Below, piece after piece: positions 40,713 to 53,345 of a stretch of 64,000 bases of DNA. The notes under the pieces are model-generated. The model was not told where the DNA came from, made no database searches, and saw only the letters and a program-made list of their open reading frames with translations. The first letter of the stretch is position 1, and the number at the start of each line of letters is the position of its first letter. Source of the stretch: Hirudinaria manillensis (Eukaryota > Annelida > Clitellata > Hirudinida > Hirudinidae); contig CM067532.1 in the NCBI GenBank assembly GCA_034509925.1, positions 10,143,680-10,207,679 on the forward strand. The letters run 5' to 3'. A program made the position numbers and the translations under genes.

Positions 40713-42044
40713 GAGGTAACAGAAGCTAAACCACACTTATCCTTATCATGAGAACCCCTTCAGATGAGATTCGCCTAGAACATGATGTGCGCAGCGGAAT
40801 ACAAAAGTCGTCTTAAAGCTCCAGACGAGACAATTGAAATTATTCCCAATTCGGCCTATTTCACTCCAAAAGGAGAATTTATTTCGTAAAATTTCGTTTC
40901 AATGTTTACAATTCTAGTGGATTTTTTTTTTAAATTTCTTCAGTCGGCTTCCGTCCAAAACTAAATGTACAGAACAATGATAATGTAAGACTGTTAAATA
41001 ACAACACAAGGCTGCACCGTATTGACTTCTTCATTCAATTCCAAATTTGGCTTTATTACTTTCTATCACGTGCCTTGATTATTTTTACCTAAATTCTATT
41101 TAAATACAGTAAAAAGTATTTATTTGTTTCTTAAAAAATTGAACATGAAAATTTTGAGAGAATCGCGCGGCTAATTTTTTTCTGAATGTCAAAGTTCGTT
41201 CACGAATCGATCTATATAAATTTAATATAACTTTTGTTGGTTTTCAAATTATTTATGATATTTAAAATCTGGCAATTAATGAAATCTTCAAATATGCTTT
41301 GTAAGATCCCATAATAATTCCATGATATGTAGTCTGAAATAAACGCACAAAACAACCAATACATTTCAAAACCTTGATTGAGAATTAAAAATTCTACTTG
41401 GAACATTATTGTAATAAATGAATCAACAAGGACTTGAAACAATTTATATTGTACATTATGATCTGATGAGCTTGCATTTGCTAGAGGTAAATAGGTTTTT
41501 CCACTTTTAGTCGTATGTTTGTTCATTTTTACAAAAAAAATCATAGAAATCACATAAACATTTAGTTTCTTTAAAAAAAATCCGAAATTATACGGCTAAC
41601 AAACAAATATTACGTGCTACCCATGTTACTCAATGTTTTAATTAATACAGGTGTGAAGAATTCGATGCCAAAAGTTGACCTTTTGATTTATTTTAACAAA
41701 ACCGAACCAAATACTAACTCTTATTAAATATTATTTCCAAATATCCAAAACGAAGTATAAAATTCTCAAAGACTTCAGAATTAAATTCACGTCTTTAAAA
41801 TTACCTGATTAATGAAATTTGAGCAGAAATAATCTGCAGAAAAAAAAGACCTTTTTTTCATGTAAAAAAATAAATTATTACGTCTTGATTAATTTACAAG
41901 GTTTGACTTAAAAATATTATGAATTATTTTTAGAACAAAAACTCCATTGTAAAGCTGTCACAGGTGTCAACCCCGAAAGAACTTGCGTGTACAAGTAAGG
42001 CTAAAGTTCACTTTTCAAGCAATTTTACCGGCATAACGTTGATC
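40713..42044. other. Head-to-head spacer, Slingshot and ALDH7A1
   Basis: The two genes diverge from this 1.3-kb AT-rich spacer, which therefore should contain both promoters. It includes a 113-codon minus-strand frame (41,212-41,553) of AT-rich, hydrophobic and uninformative composition that I do not accept as a gene. No clear TATA box or CpG-rich island is visible. Confidence 0.55.
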
Positions 42045-45000
42045 ATGTACAGCAATTTAGGACTGAAGATTTTGAAATCTAGTAACAAGAGGTTGTTGCA
42101 TTTTGGTCGCAGAAGTTTCGACGGAGCTAGCTTGACAAGGTCGTCACAGCCATTGTTGTCTGCCAGTGTGCAAAACTGCGGTAGCTTTTTGAGGTTCTCA
42201 TCGAACGACATGGCACAAAAGAAACTTCTCATCGAAAAGCCAGAATTTTCCTGGCTCAAAGAACTCGGTTTGGAATCCAACAATTCCGGAGTCTTCCATG
42301 GAACTTGGACAGGAAATGGAAAGGTTTGAATTGAAAATGCCCTTTGACTCGCAGATTTCAGAGGCCAAGCTTGCATTTTTTTTTGTTACAATTTTTTTTG
42401 TTAATTTTGAAAGGTTTAAGACAAAAATTCAATTTAATACATGCTAATTTGACAGAGTAATGCAATAAAAAAAAGTTATTTATTACTAAAAAATAACCTT
42501 CTAATTTCAAGGTCATCACGTCAGAGTGTCCAGCAAACAATCAACCGATTGCCAATGTCACAGAGGTTAACCTTAGAATTTAATCTTTTATTTTTTTAAT
42601 TTTAGCATTTAATTGAGACTTATTTGTATTTATTCCTTTGCAAGTAAATTTGTGGAACACTGAGGTCCCCAAAGTTTGGTGATTGAAGAATGTTGATGTG
42701 GTTTATTGTTTGTTTTAAAATTGAATGTTTATTGGTTAATTAATATGTTAATATGTTAATTAATGTGTGTTTATTGGTCTCGTATGACATGTTTACCAAT
42801 ACAATAACCAATCACTTGAGTTATGCAAATGAGTTGCAATGAAAACATAGGTTTCAAGAAAATGACAAATTAAGCTTATTATTTAGAAATAGGCCATAAC
42901 ATAATATAATATAATACACATAATATAATGTAAAATCTAATATAATATTTAACAGATATAAATGTAATTAACACGTAAAATGAGTCTATTACATGAAACA
43001 TGGCATCTTCTTTTGCAATCTCCAAAAATTTAGATTTATTTAGTTTTTTTATTTGTTTATTTATTTTTTTAATTAATTATTTATTTTTTATTTATTTATT
43101 TCTTTTTTTAAATTAATTTTGCTTTTTCTAAAACTTTTCAGGGCAACTTGAACGACTACGAAAAGTGCATCCAAGCAACTCAAGAGGCTTGGAACGACTG
43201 GGCAGAGGTTTGAAAGAAGAAGTTATTTTTTTAAGAACATTCATTAATTAACATTAATTAACAATTATGAATGTTATTTTATATTATTTTTATTAAATAA
43301 TGATTTAATTAATGTTATTTTTTTTTCATTTTTAGACTTTAATTGTTTGCAATTTCCAAACAAAATCGATTTTTTTTTGTTTGAGATTAATTTTTATAGA
43401 ATTGTAACTGTTCCGGGACATTCTGGACGACCGGATTAATTAATTAATTAATTTATTTATTTTCTATAATTATTAACGACACATTGTGATTATAATTAAT
43501 ATTTACATAATTACCATGTACGTTTTACATGACCTGCAGGTTCCAGCTCCTCAAAGAGGAGAGATCGTCAGACAGCTCGGTAATGCCTTGAGGGATAAGA
43601 AGGAATTACTTGGAAAACTGGTCGGTCATGATTATGATTATGATTATGATGATGGTGATGATGGTGATGATGCTGGTTTTCAACATTCATGACCATTGAT
43701 AAATTCAATTAATTGTAAAGCTTGATTAACCTCGTAACAATTCCAACAGTTTTCTTCAACTGCTTTAACAATAAATAAATAAATAAATAAAATAAATTTA
43801 TTTAATTAATTAATTCCAAAACATTCAATCCAGGTGTCGCTGGAGATGGGCAAGATCCTGTCCGAGGGAGCAGGTGAAATCCAGGAGTTCATTGACGTCT
43901 GCGACTTTGCAGTCGGACTGTCAAGGTCGTTCAGTGGAAAGGTTATTCCGTCTGAAAGTGAGTCCAAAATGGCAAGCCTTATTCGCCCGTTTCGCGTTCT
44001 TATGGAATATATTAATAATTTCATAATTAATATATTAATAATAATATTAATAATAATAATATAATATTATTAAAATTAATATAATAATAATAATTCCATA
44101 TATTAATATATTAATTATGAAATTATTAATCAATCATGAATTCAAATTGTAGCAAATTTCCTTAATTTCATTGAAAAAAAATCAAAATATATTAAATCAC
44201 AATAAATAATATTATGCGACAATATAAATAAATATTATTATGCGATAATATAAATATTACGTCTCCCATTTCGTCGAAGGACCGAAGCATGTCCTGCTGG
44301 AAAACTGGAACCCCCTCGGGGTCGTCGGGGTCATCACGGCCTTTAACTTCCCTGCCGCGGTCTTCGGTTGGAACAACGCCATTGCACTCGTCTGTGGAAA
44401 TGCGACGTTGTGGTGGGTTTTAAGAAAGTTTTTGAATGTTTTTTTGTTTTTAAATATTTAAAAAATTTTTTTAAAAATTTGATATTGTTTAAATATTGTT
44501 AATTATTATATAATATTGTTTTTTTTTTTTAAATTTAATATTATTTAAAAGATTATTAAGTTTAACAAAAATTTTTCTTTTTCACAACGCAGGAAAGGAG
44601 CTCCGTCCACGCCTTTGACGAGCATCGCCATCACCAAGTGAGTCGACGTTGATGCAGCATAACCCCGTCATTATCACCGTCATCATCATCATCATCACCG
44701 TCATTATCATCGTCATCACCATCATCATCATCACTGTTTTCCATCTCCTTCCAGGGTCGTTCAGAGTGTCTTGGAAAAGAACAGCCTTCCACCTTCCCTC
44801 TGCTCCATGATTTGTGGAGGCGCAGACGTAGGGTAGGTGTTGGTGATGATGATGATGATGATTTTTATGGTTGTGATGATGATGATGATGGTGGTGCTGG
44901 TGCTGAATTACAGAGAGGCCATTGCCAAGGACACCAGAGTACCTCTTGTTTCCTTCACAGGCAGTTGTCAGGTGAGTTTGTGAATTAATGGAGGTGAATT

Positions 45001-47245
45001 GGTGGTGAATTAATGATGAATTAATGGTGGACTGATGGTGAATGATGATGCATTTTCATTCCTTCAAATCATTCATTCATTCATCCAGGTTGGTCAGAAG
45101 GTTGCTTTGGATGTCACGGCCAGGTTTGGTGAGTTGTTTTATGTTGTTTTATATTTATAAATAAGTTTAAATTTGATATTAAAATGTTTTTACAACAAAT
45201 TTTAATAAATTTTAACAACAGCCCCTTCTTTTTCATTCAAAATATCTTGAATTGAAATAAAATGTTTAAACATCTGATATCATTATCATCATCATCATTT
45301 CCAGGTAAACACCTCCTGGAACTCGGAGGCAACAATGCCATCCTTGGTTAGAACAGAATTTTTTTTTGTTACATTAAACCAATTTTCCAAACTAAAGTGA
45401 CCTAATTAGTTACCCGACCTAATTGGTCGTCCTAATTATTCGTCCGACCCGAGCCAATCGAAGTTCTCGTTTTCCAGTCAATGAAGATGCGGATCTGGAC
45501 ATGGTGGTCAGGGCTGCCCTGTTTGCCTGCATGGGAACTGCTGGCCAGAGGTGTACCACCACCAGGAGACTGGTGAGTGATGATGATGATGATGGTGATG
45601 GAGAGATGGCGAAAGAATGGAGGTCGAGGATGAGGTCGTGAACTTTGAACTTTCAGATCCTTCACGAGAAGGTCTACGACGAAGTGCTCGGAAAGTTGAA
45701 GAAGTCGTACGCGGAGGTCGCGAAGAGGATCGGGGATCCACTGGACGGTCGGTGGAGGCGATTATGATGATGATCCTTTTGTCGATGTTGCCATGGCAAC
45801 TGCCACGTCACCCTTGTGATGACGACGACGACGACGATGATCCTTTTATTGATTTTTATTAATCTCATGACAAACATCAGCGCACCATCACAACAGTCAC
45901 ACTCACCATCACCACTGTTACTATTATCATAATTTCACTTCCAGCCAACACCTTGTACGGTCCAATGCACAGCAAACAGGGAGTCCAGCAGTTCCAGAAT
46001 GCACTCGAAAAGGTCGCAAACCTCGGAGGGAAGATCGAGTTTGGTGGAAAAGTGGGTGGAGTCATCACTTCATAATCATAATAATAATAATAATAATAAT
46101 CATCATCATTAACATATCACAGTTGCAGACATTGTTGCGTTGACAATTTATCATTTCCTAAGTAATGAGATGTTAATTTATGCAACAAGGTCATCGATCG
46201 ACCCGGAAACTACGTCGAGCCCACCATAGTCACGGGACTTCCCCACGACTCCCCAATCGTTCACGAGGAAACCTTTGCACCCATCGTTTACGTCCTCAAG
46301 ACCAAGGTAATTAACATATTATATTCTAATTAGCATTAATATTCATGAAAGCAGTGGACCGCTCAACACGAAATCATCTCACGAATGCAACAGATGATTA
46401 TATTAGCCCCGATTATCGTACACGAGCGAGCACGTTATCCATCGTATTCAAATGATCACATTAATTAACATATGCAAATGATTACAACTCGCCAACCAAT
46501 CGTTTGCAGTCGATGGATGAAGCCATAAATTGGAACAACGAAGTCAAACAGGGACTTTCGAGCAGCGTTTTCACCAAGGACATCGGAAGCATCTTCAAGT
46601 GGCTCGGGTCAGTTGATGATGATGATGACGATGATGGTGATGACGGGGATGATGATGATGATGATGATGATGACGGGGATGACGATGATGACAGGGATGA
46701 TGATGATGACGGTGATGGCAGTGATGACAATGCATTTCTTATCATTGTAGAGAGATGAAATTGAATTAATTATCCAAATTAGTCCTTCAACCCAACTCCC
46801 CTTTTTTTTTCATAATCAGCCCGAAAGGATCCGACTGCGGAATAGTGAACGTGAACATCCCGACAAACGGCGCCGAAATCGGTGGAGCGTTCGGTGAGTG
46901 ACTCGTCGGAAAGGAGGAGGAGGAGTATGTGGATGATGATGATGATGGTTGTTGATGATGCTGATTTAATAATTTTTCCAGGTGGAGAGAAGCACACGGG
47001 AGGTGGAAGAGAATCTGGCAGCGACTCCTGGAAGCAGTACATGAGGAGATCCACGTGGTCAGTTGTCAACTTGATTGTAATTATCTCATTAATAATTTAT
47101 TAGATCATTATAACATTTATTATTATTTGTAATTATCTCATTAATAATTTATTAGATCATTATAATATTTATTATTATTTCTATCGACAGCACCATTAAC
47201 TACGGAAAGGAGCTCCCATTGGCTCAAGGCATCAAGTTTGAGTGA
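42045..47245 (+). CDS. ALDH7A1: Alpha-aminoadipic semialdehyde dehydrogenase (antiquitin), 19 exons
   Basis: This NAD-dependent enzyme oxidises alpha-aminoadipic semialdehyde to aminoadipate in lysine breakdown, and also other aldehydes. Exons: 42045-42323, 42512-42565, 43142-43207, 43540-43620, 43834-43957, 44280-44412, 44593-44637, 44755-44832, 44914-44971, 45089-45128, 45305-45346, 45478-45572, 45657-45747, 45945-46051, 46190-46306, 46510-46607, 46820-46893, 46982-47057, 47191-47245; 570 aa. The fold is complete: [16 protein letters not shown] with the oxyanion Asn, general base Glu325 (LLELGGNNA), nucleophile Cys359 ([13 protein letters not shown]), [12 protein letters not shown], and the family C-terminus LAQGIKFE. 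The N-terminus is rich in Arg, Lys and Ser and low in acidic residues, as expected for mitochondrial import. A second in-frame Met56 (MAQKKLL) gives a 515-aa form, close to the cytosolic human form. Several introns contain GAT or ATC arrays. The gene is head-to-head with Slingshot. Confidence 0.95.
47077..47180. repeat. 52-bp tandem duplication in last ALDH7A1 intron
   Basis: Two adjacent 52-bp copies (47,077-47,128 and 47,129-47,180) differ at one base. They make up most of the 133-bp intron. Confidence 0.95.
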
Positions 47246-47339
47246 AAGGTGAGAAGATTCAAATCAAAATGGCATCCTCTCGATGAGAACGAGATGTGGT
47301 TTTGGAGATGAATTTGGAATTAAAATTTCTTTATTTAAT

Positions 47340-47345
47340 AATAAA
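47340..47345 (+). promoter_or_regulatory. Poly(A) signal of ALDH7A1
   Basis: AATAAA lies 95 nt past the ALDH7A1 stop codon. The 32-bp tandem array begins 24 nt later. Confidence 0.55.
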
Positions 47346-47368
47346 TTGAAGTTTTTGTTAGCAATGAT

Positions 47369-47496
47369 AATAACAATATCATATAACAACATTATCATGT
47401 AATAACAATATCATATAACAACATTATCATGTAATAACAATATCATATAACAACATTATCATGTAATAACAATATCATATAACAACATTATCATGT
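47369..47496. repeat. 32-bp minisatellite, four copies
   Basis: Four identical copies of a 32-bp AT-rich unit begin just past the ALDH7A1 poly(A) signal. Perfect identity suggests recent amplification. Confidence 0.95.
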
Positions 47497-48124
47497 AATA
47501 ACATAATATCAATTTCTAAAGTTTTTATAATTTCCCGGGGCAGATCCGGTTAGGACCCAGTTGCTGTTGTTGAGCAGACGATTTCTTCCAAAGGACAACA
47601 ACAACAACAATTCAACAACATCAACAACAATACAACTACACTCAAGATCCATTCCTTGGAGATTCTATTTTCATGTTATGGGAATTTATTTTTTGGCCTT
47701 CTTGCTATAATAAACATAATAAATATTAATAATATTATTATTATTTGATGATAATAATAATAATATTATTATTATCATGTCTTCGTCTTGTTTATTGCAT
47801 TGTTTTGTTTTAAGATTCCATTTCATTTCTTTTTCTTCTGTCATTTCTTTTCCTCCTTTTGATCTGTCGATCGAACATTTAATGCGATGACGTGCGTTTA
47901 AGTAATCAAATAATTTTCACGAGGTCGTGGACGTCATAAATTATTATAATTGGAAGTCATAAATTATTATAATTAGAGTATTACTAATTATTCATGAGCC
48001 TATGTAACTATCCACCAACTGTGCCTTCAAAACGTGCTGCTGATGACAATCATGTGATTTGCATATTCGGTGCTGAAACTTTTTGAATTGTGATTTTAAA
48101 ATTATTGCCTTATGTATTATGGTT

Positions 48125-48232
48125 ATTGTTATTATTATTATTAATATTTTTGTTATTATTAATATTATTATTATTATTAATATTTTTGTTATTATTAATA
48201 TTATTATTAATATTTTTGTTATTGCTATTAGT
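48125..48232. repeat. TTATTAATATTTTTG repeats
   Basis: Interspersed TTA runs and AATATTTTTG segments repeated about three times. Confidence 0.85.
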
Positions 48233-49218
48233 TTTACCTTGTTTTCCATTTTTACGATTATCTGCCATTATCACTTCTCAGTTTTAAACTGCAGAGCTGC
48301 AGAATTGAGACTGTCTTGATGATGATCTTGTTGTAATCAAGGAAATAATTTCCATAATAAATATATTATGCATTGTTCCATAATAAATATGTTATGCATT
48401 GTTTGTTATCCTTGGCTAAATAATATTATTAAGTGATAAACTTCAATAATAAGTGTTATTAAGTGTTTATATTAAATAATATCATAAATGGTCAAAATAA
48501 TGAACAAATTAAGTTTATTAAATAAATTTAAATAAAATTTAAACTGAAATTTTTTAAATTAGATTTTTTATTAAACATTTAAATAAAATATTTAAGTCAT
48601 GTCGGTACCATATCGCACCAATGGTCACCAACAACCAATTTGTGGTCCAAGTCAGGATTTGAACACGAAACCTTTCGAACAAAATTTCTTTTTTTTGACG
48701 AGCGTCAAGGATGACGCTAATGACACTCCACAGCGGATGTCAACTGGAAAACAAAAGCGAAAGTCTCCTGGGAATTTCCAGTCAACAATCTCGAATCACT
48801 TAATTGGATGAAGACGAAATAATTAACGAGAGTTTATTAATTATGAAATTATTTATTATAATTATTTATTTAAACTGTTATCATTGGAATAACAGAGGAT
48901 TTTATGCAATTTATGATTTTGTTTTAAAAATAAAATTACGTCGATCAATATCGTCAACACATTGTCACGACAATCTTTTAAGTCTAGTATTGATAAAACC
49001 TGAGGTTTTAAGATATGTATTCATTATATTATTAATATTTAACGCTTTAATCTGAATAAATTGTATTTTATCCTACGAATAATTCTACACCATAGAGCTC
49101 CACGGCTGAATGCATTGCGTAATCCAGGGTAACTGGCAACACCTTGAGACTCCAGGACACGGAATGTGCTCGGTCAAGCGTGTCCACTCCAGTTACGTGC
49201 GACATTGGAAGTGGAGTG

Positions 49219-49245
49219 ATGGATGGATGGATGGATGGATGGATG
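49219..49245. repeat. (GGAT)n short array
   Basis: About six GGAT units. Confidence 0.85.
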
Positions 49246-50347
49246 GAAGAATAGATGAACTGATGGATGGTCGGATCTGAGCTAACACGATCCGACATCA
49301 GATTAAACTTTCTTTAGAGTTTATTGTTCATTAAATCTATAAATTAAATAAAATAATCCTTAAAATGTATGCATCTTCATAACCATTAGCAGTCTTCGAC
49401 ATCATCATCATCATCGTCAGTGCAGAGATTAAAATAACTCGAACCCCTATTGGTTGGAGATCAAACGACGTATCGATGACGTAACGTGGATTGAAATTTT
49501 CAACCATCACACACCCATCAATCCATTTGATGTTATCTCAAGAGTTCTTCTCCTGAATATTGTTCAGTATTGCTGCTTGTCCTATTAGATATTCTCGTGT
49601 GTTGTTGTTGCTTATCACCAGATGTCAGCACGAACACATAACTATTCTTATCTAAGAAATGTATTAGATGACTAGCAATCATTGGTCTTCTGCAAAGAGC
49701 AACAGAAACAAAATGGCGATCATTTATGTAGCGCGCATTAGCCCATGTGATTGTCCAGCGAGATATTATATGATCGAGTTTCCAAAATGTCCATTCCACC
49801 TTTCCAGGCGTTTGTAACGAAATATGGACAGTAGGACGGACAGAAAAAAAAGTGAAGACATTATAAAGTTACGCAATTATTGCTCGGTCAGTCTCTCATG
49901 TTTACTCATGTTGCGTGCCATTTCTGAGGACCAATGAAATCCATAAAGGGACCCACAACAATGGAGACACGTCAGTAAAACACGCCATCAAGGATTTTTT
50001 TATACCCACGGGGTCGCACACTACTATACGGGGTCTCCACGACCCCTTTATCCATGGTTCGACCCTGGAAAAACCAAACGGTTTCGGTTTTTTCCAAGGA
50101 AATTAACATAACAAAGATTTAAACAGCAAACGACTAAAATATTGTGAGTTGAAAACTTTGTATTTTGGGATTTCTTTCGGATGGACAGACGAGTAATTTA
50201 ATGAATGAATAAATAAATTAATTAATTAACATTAATTAGTAAATCGACTAAATCATCGAAATGTTCCAAACCTGCCAAACGATTCTCACCCCAGACTTTG
50301 AAATTAAAAATTCAAATCGAAGTTATTTTTGGCTCCATTCTTAAAGA

Positions 50348-50477
50348 CAATTCTTAAATACAATTCTTAAATACAATTCTTAAATACAATTCTTAAATAC
50401 AATTCTTAAATACAATTCTTAAATACAATTCTTAAATACAATTCTTAAATACAATTCTTAAATACAATTCTTAAATA
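50348..50477. repeat. 13-bp minisatellite, ten copies
   Basis: Ten copies of CAATTCTTAAATA, essentially identical. Confidence 0.95.
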
Positions 50478-51034
50478 CATTGATAAACAAAGAAACAAAC
50501 AAAAAAGGTTTTGAAAGTTCAAACCTCAGGAACACAGAAAATGAAACTGATTCAATTGGTTTTATTTATTTAAATTTATTTATTTATTCATTTTATCATT
50601 TTAGCCATAGTTTTAGGTTCCGAACCATCGTCAAAGAAATCCCAAGTAACGAACACCTTGCCACATAAATCAAGCCAATGCATATAATGTTCCACGTAAT
50701 TCCATGTAAAATGTTCCATATGCCATATGACGAACATGCTATTTGTATTTGCATCAAGAGAAGCCTGTACAGACTGTTGACAAGTTCTGAGGCAAAGATA
50801 GACAGAAAGTTTCATCGGGGGCAGAGGATGAAATGAAATCCCAGAGGAGAAAGTGGACAACAAAAAGTCAAAACCGAGTTCCATTGTTTCGAACCGCGGC
50901 TGTCAGTCAGGGTACTGTTTGTTAGTCACACGTGGTCTGTCGTTGTTGCTGCTGTTGTTGTTGCTGTTGTTACAATTATTTGAGAGCCTCGGGCCACTTC
51001 TCGAAAGTTCATTATCATGTCCTTGGCTGCCAAC

Positions 51035-51082
51035 AACGACATCATCGTCGTCATCAACAACGACATCATCGTCGTCATCAAC
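51035..51082. repeat. 24-bp direct repeat, two copies
   Basis: Two copies of a CAACGACATCATCGTCGTCA-containing unit within ATC/GTC-rich sequence. Confidence 0.8.
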
Positions 51083-53254
51083 AACAATCGCAGCTTCAAC
51101 TACTACTTCCACGATTATCATAGCAACAGTTTCAGGTTTTAGAATCTTTAACGAGTAGAATATTTTTTAATATTAGATTGGATTTTCCACATTTAAATTG
51201 GAATTAATATGCGCACTTATGTAAGTTGAGTCAATGATTCATAAATGGATTTGGATATTTTAAAATACTGACAACAAAAAGTAATTGGAGAGATTAAATT
51301 ACTAATTGTGATTGATTGATTGATTGAATAAATGGATGACTGAACGATCGAGTGGGTGACCCAGTGAGTGAGTGGGTGCCCACCAATCTGATGGGGTCAT
51401 AAAAACCAAAGCCAGTAATTAAAAATCCATCGTTACATTGCATCATGAAAGGCATCGAATTAACAGCTCCAATTACATGAAACAAAATTGGAGGGAAATA
51501 ATAAAACATGGAAGATGGAAAAATTATAAGCGGTGAAAACGCCTCAGTCGTAAAGCGATGTCATCATATTTTATAGATTTATTACCACATATTTAATAAT
51601 ATAATTAATATTACTTAGAATATCGTTATAAATATTAACGAGTTAAAGCTGACCGAAGCTCATTGGAGGCCACGGTTTGACGCATGTTATTATTAACGTC
51701 ATCATCATCCATACCAGCAACAAAAAAGACACAAGCCTTGGTCTCTCAGAGGAATTCGCCACCGATGGGATTCGAACTCAGTCCTCGAGGCACTGTTCCT
51801 CTCCCGCTTTCAATCCATTTACTTGCCATAAGCTTACGAGGTGGGTTTTAAGGGTACTTAATACCGAAACTTGATACCTGAAATCGAGATTCGAGTCCAC
51901 CCATTTGAGTAGGGATTCCCCGAGATTATGACGACGACGACGATGACGCTTCAACTCCGGGGATTTCCAGACTGTAACATCGGATTAAACGTATCTCTGT
52001 TGGCATGCGACACGGATTTCGGAGAAATTGTGAGCTCCTAATAAATAGTTCGAGGAGAAAGTTCTGAGGGAATGTTCATCATATTCTGGATTATCGCCCA
52101 ATAAGACTGAGACCGAAGACACAAATTTTGACCAATTTTGCAGCAAAAAACCTCCTAAATGCCCTGAAAAAGAATGAGTTAAATTCAATCTTGAAAATCT
52201 ATTCCGCCACAAATAAAGCACAATTATCGTGTCAAATAAGCAACAAAGCGTCGAATATTATTCGCCATTTTGTTCCAGACAATTAGGAATCTGAAATCCT
52301 GTCGAGGACAATATCCTTCGTGCGTCTTTCCTACGTGCCCATTTTCGCACCTATTATGACGTCATCGCTAATGACAACCAATCAAACGAGTGTCACGTGA
52401 CACTTCATTAAATGGTCGATAGAATCTCGGGGTTCCTCGGTACGGATCGAGGACGATTGGTTTGTACCCCAGGTGTGGAAAAGGGAGTGGTTTATGAGTC
52501 GAGCCCTTTTGGGGGAGAATTGGAAAGTTCAGACTGGATTCAAGGTACGATTCTGCACCGGTATTATTAGGGGAGCAAGAAATAAATATTAAAAATAACA
52601 AGAATTAACGAAAACATAGTAAACTAAAGAAAAAACTCAGAAAAAAAATTTATGAATTATGTGTTAGACTTGGAAAGGCAATTTTTGTCCTCACCAACCC
52701 TGAAACTTTGGACCGCCAACAAAATAAATTCTGCAAAAAGGAAATCCGTGAAAACCTAAATTTCGCGGGATTTAAAAGTTGACGAAACGAGTGAACATCA
52801 AATTTGTTTTACGATTTTTGTTTACTTTCTCACTCGGCATCAACGCCCATCCCGACACCTAAAACCAAACACTGATGACTCAATGAATACTATTAGCATA
52901 TCATTTAAATACTAATTACTCGATGAGGCGAAAATAACGATCTTGTCGGAGCCTAATTGAGTCCAATTAAAAATGTTTTTTGAACAATTAAGAATAAAAG
53001 ATTTTTTTTTGTCCTCTGAGGAGAGGAAAAACAGTTAAACATGGTCTTGCTATCAAATGACCTTTTCGCGTATCATATTCTTACGTTGAAGGGTTTAAGG
53101 GTCACGCCCTGATATGGGGGTGGAACAAACCCACGTGGGACTAGGTATTCAAATAACTTCCATATTTTTTAGTAAAAATAAAAAATAATTTCAAAACATG
53201 ACATAATTTCTGCATAATATAAATAGGATTGATAAGAAAATAAATGAATGAATG

Positions 53255-53345
53255 CATGAAGAATGAATGAATGAATGAATGAATGAATGAATGAATGAAT
53301 GAATGAATGAATGCGTGAAGAATGAATGAATGAATGAATGCGTGA
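53255..53345. repeat. (GAAT)n array
   Basis: GAAT units interrupted three times by GCGTGAA or GCATGAA. Confidence 0.9.

Noticed and set aside
41212-41553. 113-codon minus-strand frame in the Slingshot/ALDH7A1 spacer
   Set aside because: AT-rich codons, no recognisable domain and no splice partners; probably chance.
47369-47496. Possible CRISPR-like 32-bp repeats
   Set aside because: Head-to-tail identical copies without spacers: a minisatellite.
48599-48811. 70-codon plus-strand frame
   Set aside because: No recognisable domain, no splice partners, AT-rich flanks.
49915-50106. 63-codon plus-strand frame
   Set aside because: No similarity that I recognise and no supporting signals.
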